A DNA stretch of 7,096 nucleotides. It comes from Gammaproteobacteria bacterium (lineage in GTDB: Bacteria > Pseudomonadota > Gammaproteobacteria > Pseudomonadales > Azotimanducaceae). Position numbers and translations under genes: made by a program. Positions 5,031 through 7,096 of this stretch are shown in pieces (within the stretch, counting starts at the first letter, position 1; each line of letters opens with the position of its first letter). The notes beneath the pieces were generated by a model that was given only the letters and a program-made list of their open reading frames with translations, did no database searches and was not told where the DNA came from. The stretch spans positions 1 to 7,096 of the forward strand of contig PBQQ01000041.1 in NCBI GenBank assembly GCA_002725095.1, read 5' to 3'.

Positions 5031-6132
5031 AGCGGAACCTATTCAGACGGTCTCGCCCCAGAATTCGAGCGAGGGTGAACAAAATGAGCACGAGAATCAT
5101 GAGGACAAGTGCCGCGCCCCACGCGCGAGTGACCGCACCCGGATAGGGCAATGCCACGTTGTCGAAGATGTACGTCGGAAGCGCTGCGATTGGATTGCCG
5201 AGAGGGTTCAGGATTGTCTGGTCGCTCTTCAGTGAGGTCAGCAACAGCGGAGCAGTCTCACCGATGACCCGGGCGACCCCCAGAATGATCGCGGTGATGA
5301 CTCCGGTCTTCGCTGCGGGGATGACCACGCGCAGGACAACGCGGGCCCGAGTTGATCCGAGGGCGAGCGCTCCCGTGCGCAGTTCCTCGGGAATGAGGCG
5401 CAGCACTTCCTCGGCTGTCCGGGCGACGGTGGGCAACATGAGGATGGCGTAGGCAAGACCACCAGCGAAGGCGCTTTGGTTCATGGCTCCCGAAACGATC
5501 AGAACCGTAAGAATGAACAGTCCGGCAACGATGGACGGAATTCCGCTCATCGCCTGGACAAAGAAGCGGACGTAGGGGACCGCGCGACCTCGGACCTCGG
5601 TGATGTAGATGGCGGTTGCGATCCCAATCGGTACGGCGATCAGGCTGGCGATGAGGACGATCAAGACGGTCCCGATGACAGCGTGACCCAATCCTCCGTA
5701 TTCCAGCGGTGTACTCGGGTTGATGTACACATTGTTTTGGAAGAGAAACGACGAACGGAAGCCATCTTCACCCCAGAGGGCCCCGATGCCTCGCACGATT
5801 AAGGATCCGAGCACGGACGTAAGAATGATGAAACTGAAGAGCGTCGCGCCGACGGAAAGAACGATGATCACCGAATCGGCCGCCCCCTGTCGGCCTTTCG
5901 TTGCGATCGCGGCAATTCCCGCCGCCAGGAGTTGGAGCGGGAAGAAGACAGCCACGAGCAGAACGGGCCCGGGGATTTCGGTGTAGGTGAAGATGAGAGC
6001 AACGAGCGCGGAAGGCAGAAGCGCCGCAACAGCGATCCAGGCCTGCAAGCGGGCTGGCTTCTTCCTCCATGGACGCTGTGGCTGCTGCCCAGACCATTCA
6101 GCGATCTGTTCGCGGTCAAGGACTTGGGTCAT
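5029..6132 (-). CDS. pstA: Phosphate ABC transporter permease PstA
   Basis: Inner-membrane permease that pairs with PstC to form the phosphate channel. The 367-residue product has the binding-protein-dependent permease core: GHAVIGTVLIVLIASLIAVPIGIATAIY-type segment near 149-176, GIPSIVAGL (197-205), and the EAA coupling loop about 241-272 (EEVLRLIPEELRTGALALG) that docks on PstB, followed by GVARVIGETAPLL (285-297). About eight hydrophobic segments are visible. The first two (about 31-51 and 56-78) precede the six-helix core and account for the extra length, as commonly seen in actinobacterial PstA. Start ATG 6132 overlaps the pstC stop (ATGA, 6132-6129), with GGAG 6 nt upstream inside pstC, indicating translational coupling. 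It ends TAG at 5031-5029, 9 nt before pstB. Identity is secure. Confidence 0.96.
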   Translation of the reverse strand: MTQVLDREQIAEWSGQQPQRPWRKKPARLQAWIAVAALLPSALVALIFTYTEIPGPVLLVAVFFPLQLLAAGIAAIATKGRQGAADSVIIVLSVGATLFSFIILTSVLGSLIVRGIGALWGEDGFRSSFLFQNNVYINPSTPLEYGGLGHAVIGTVLIVLIASLIAVPIGIATAIYITEVRGRAVPYVRFFVQAMSGIPSIVAGLFILTVLIVSGAMNQSAFAGGLAYAILMLPTVARTAEEVLRLIPEELRTGALALGSTRARVVLRVVIPAAKTGVITAIILGVARVIGETAPLLLTSLKSDQTILNPLGNPIAALPTYIFDNVALPYPGAVTRAWGAALVLMILVLILFTLARILGRDRLNRFR

Positions 6133-7096
6133 CGCTCGCTCCGTCCCGTCTTCTGTACGATCAGGTTTGCGATGACGTTGACAGCGAGGGTTCCAACGAA
6201 GAGGAAGAATCCGGCGGCGAGAAGCAAGTTGAGTTCATAAGGACCGGAGACCTCGCCGAAGGTGGCAACGATCAACGTGGCGACAGATCCGCCTTCGGAT
6301 TCGATGATCTTGTACCAGTTGATGTCGTAGACCAACTTCAGGACGAAAAAGATGGCGATGGTTTCGCCCAATGCCCGACCCAGCCCGAGCATGATTCCAC
6401 CGACGATGCCTCCACGACCGTAGGGAAGTGCAACGTGCCTGAGCATGGTCCACAGGGAGCAGCCGAGGGCTTCCGCCGCATTGATTAGCTCGGGAGGTGT
6501 CCTTCCCAGAACCTCGCGCGAGACCAAGGTGATGATCGGAATCATCATGAAGCCCAATACGAAGCCGGCAATGAACGGGGTTCCGTTGAAATTGCCCGAA
6601 TCATTCTGGAATATCGGAATCCATCCGAGGTACTTGTTGAGCAAGAACTGCCATTGCTCTGCAGGAGGAGTGAGCAGGTAGAAGGCCCACAAACCCAAAA
6701 TGATTGACGGTATCGCCGCCATCAGGTCGATGACGTTCGTCATCATTCGAGCAAGTCGACGCGGAGCCAGAAAGACAATGAAGATGCTGAGCAGTAGAGA
6801 TACCGGGACGGCGATCACGAGACCGATCACAGCCAGCAAGACAGAGCCGTAGAGCATTCCCCAAATGCCGGCGACGGGCTCGTCCCCCTGATCCACTTTC
6901 CATTCCGTCGTGAAAAGGAAGCTCCAGCCCTGGGTCGTGATCGCTTCTATCGCGGCAATGCCTAGAAAGATTGCTATGCCGGCGAGAACGAGAAGGGCCG
7001 TGAACGCGGCAGCCGTGATGCCCCGATTGAAGATTCTGTCGCCCCGGTGGGAGGTAGCTGCCGAGTCGAGGTCTCGAAGGGTCTCCGTCGGCGGGG
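6129..7096 (-). CDS. pstC: Phosphate ABC transporter permease PstC, N-terminus cut off by window edge
   Basis: Membrane permease partner of PstA. The frame is open from the right edge to TGA at 6131-6129 (321 visible residues), so only a short N-terminal piece is missing. An internal GTG at 6896 is not the start, because in-frame upstream sequence encodes a PstC-type N-terminus: RGDRIFNRGIT (visible residues 17-27), then TM1 (about 26-48), then a WSFLFTTEW loop. Permease features are AAIPSIILGLWAFYLL near visible residues 126-141, an extracytoplasmic loop rich in aromatic residues (about 142-175), the EAA loop around 206-231 (INAAEALGCSLWTMLRHVALPYG), and GRALGETIAIFFVL. About six membrane segments are visible. 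It overlaps pstA by four bases, so the two permeases should be made in equal amounts. The operon promoter, and any upstream pst gene, lie beyond 7096. Identity is secure. Confidence 0.96.
   Translation of the reverse strand, partial: PPTETLRDLDSAATSHRGDRIFNRGITAAAFTALLVLAGIAIFLGIAAIEAITTQGWSFLFTTEWKVDQGDEPVAGIWGMLYGSVLLAVIGLVIAVPVSLLLSIFIVFLAPRRLARMMTNVIDLMAAIPSIILGLWAFYLLTPPAEQWQFLLNKYLGWIPIFQNDSGNFNGTPFIAGFVLGFMMIPIITLVSREVLGRTPPELINAAEALGCSLWTMLRHVALPYGRGGIVGGIMLGLGRALGETIAIFFVLKLVYDINWYKIIESEGGSVATLIVATFGEVSGPYELNLLLAAGFFLFVGTLAVNVIANLIVQKTGRSER

Noticed and set aside
6129..6896. pstC starting at GTG 6896
   Set aside because: The frame continues upstream to the window edge and encodes the expected PstC N-terminal helix and RGDRIF segment, so 6896 is internal.

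Overview
The window is 7.1 kb of moderately GC-rich DNA (high 50s % by eye). It almost certainly comes from an Actinomycetota bacterium. The evidence is GTG start codons on four of the seven genes (three firmly placed), a divergent D-Ala-D-Ala carboxypeptidase / class I pyrophosphatase pair (the arrangement of Mycobacterium tuberculosis Rv3627c/ppa), a ppa product closely matching the mycobacterial enzyme, a PstA with the long N-terminus common in actinobacteria, and GTTCACC-type repeats like those of actinobacterial phosphate-response promoters. The genus cannot be told from the sequence. No RNA gene, mobile element or CRISPR array was seen.

Left part (1-1715): a PBP4-type carboxypeptidase gene (dacB) on the minus strand runs off the left edge. 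Divergent from it, across an 84-nt shared spacer, is a complete inorganic pyrophosphatase gene (ppa) on the plus strand. The spacer to the next gene (1716-1759) is a short convergent junction with no clear hairpin terminator.

Right part (1760-7096): all on the minus strand, a high-affinity phosphate ABC transporter locus read right to left as pstC - pstA - pstB - pstS - pstS-like lipoprotein gene. pstC and pstA overlap by ATGA, and pstA and pstB are 9 nt apart, so CAB is a tight transcription unit whose start lies off the right edge. A 126-nt gap then carries two exact copies of TAGGTGAAC 19 bp apart, a third diverged copy 44 bp further on and a TAATTT -10-like hexamer. This looks like a separate PhoP/RegX3-type phosphate-starvation promoter for pstS. 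The pstS-like gene follows 20 nt after pstS and is probably co-transcribed.

How they fit together: PstS captures extracellular phosphate, PstC/PstA form the membrane channel and PstB supplies ATP hydrolysis. Ppa releases phosphate from pyrophosphate inside the cell.

Three things are unusual. PstS has an ordinary signal peptide with no lipobox, and its mature form is strongly basic (about +19). The gene after it encodes a strongly acidic (about -45) predicted lipoprotein of the same fold whose phosphate-binding signature is degenerate. PstB carries three perfect STAEYE repeats directly after its start codon. The basic/acidic pair suggests, as a hypothesis only, a released phosphate binder with a membrane-anchored partner.
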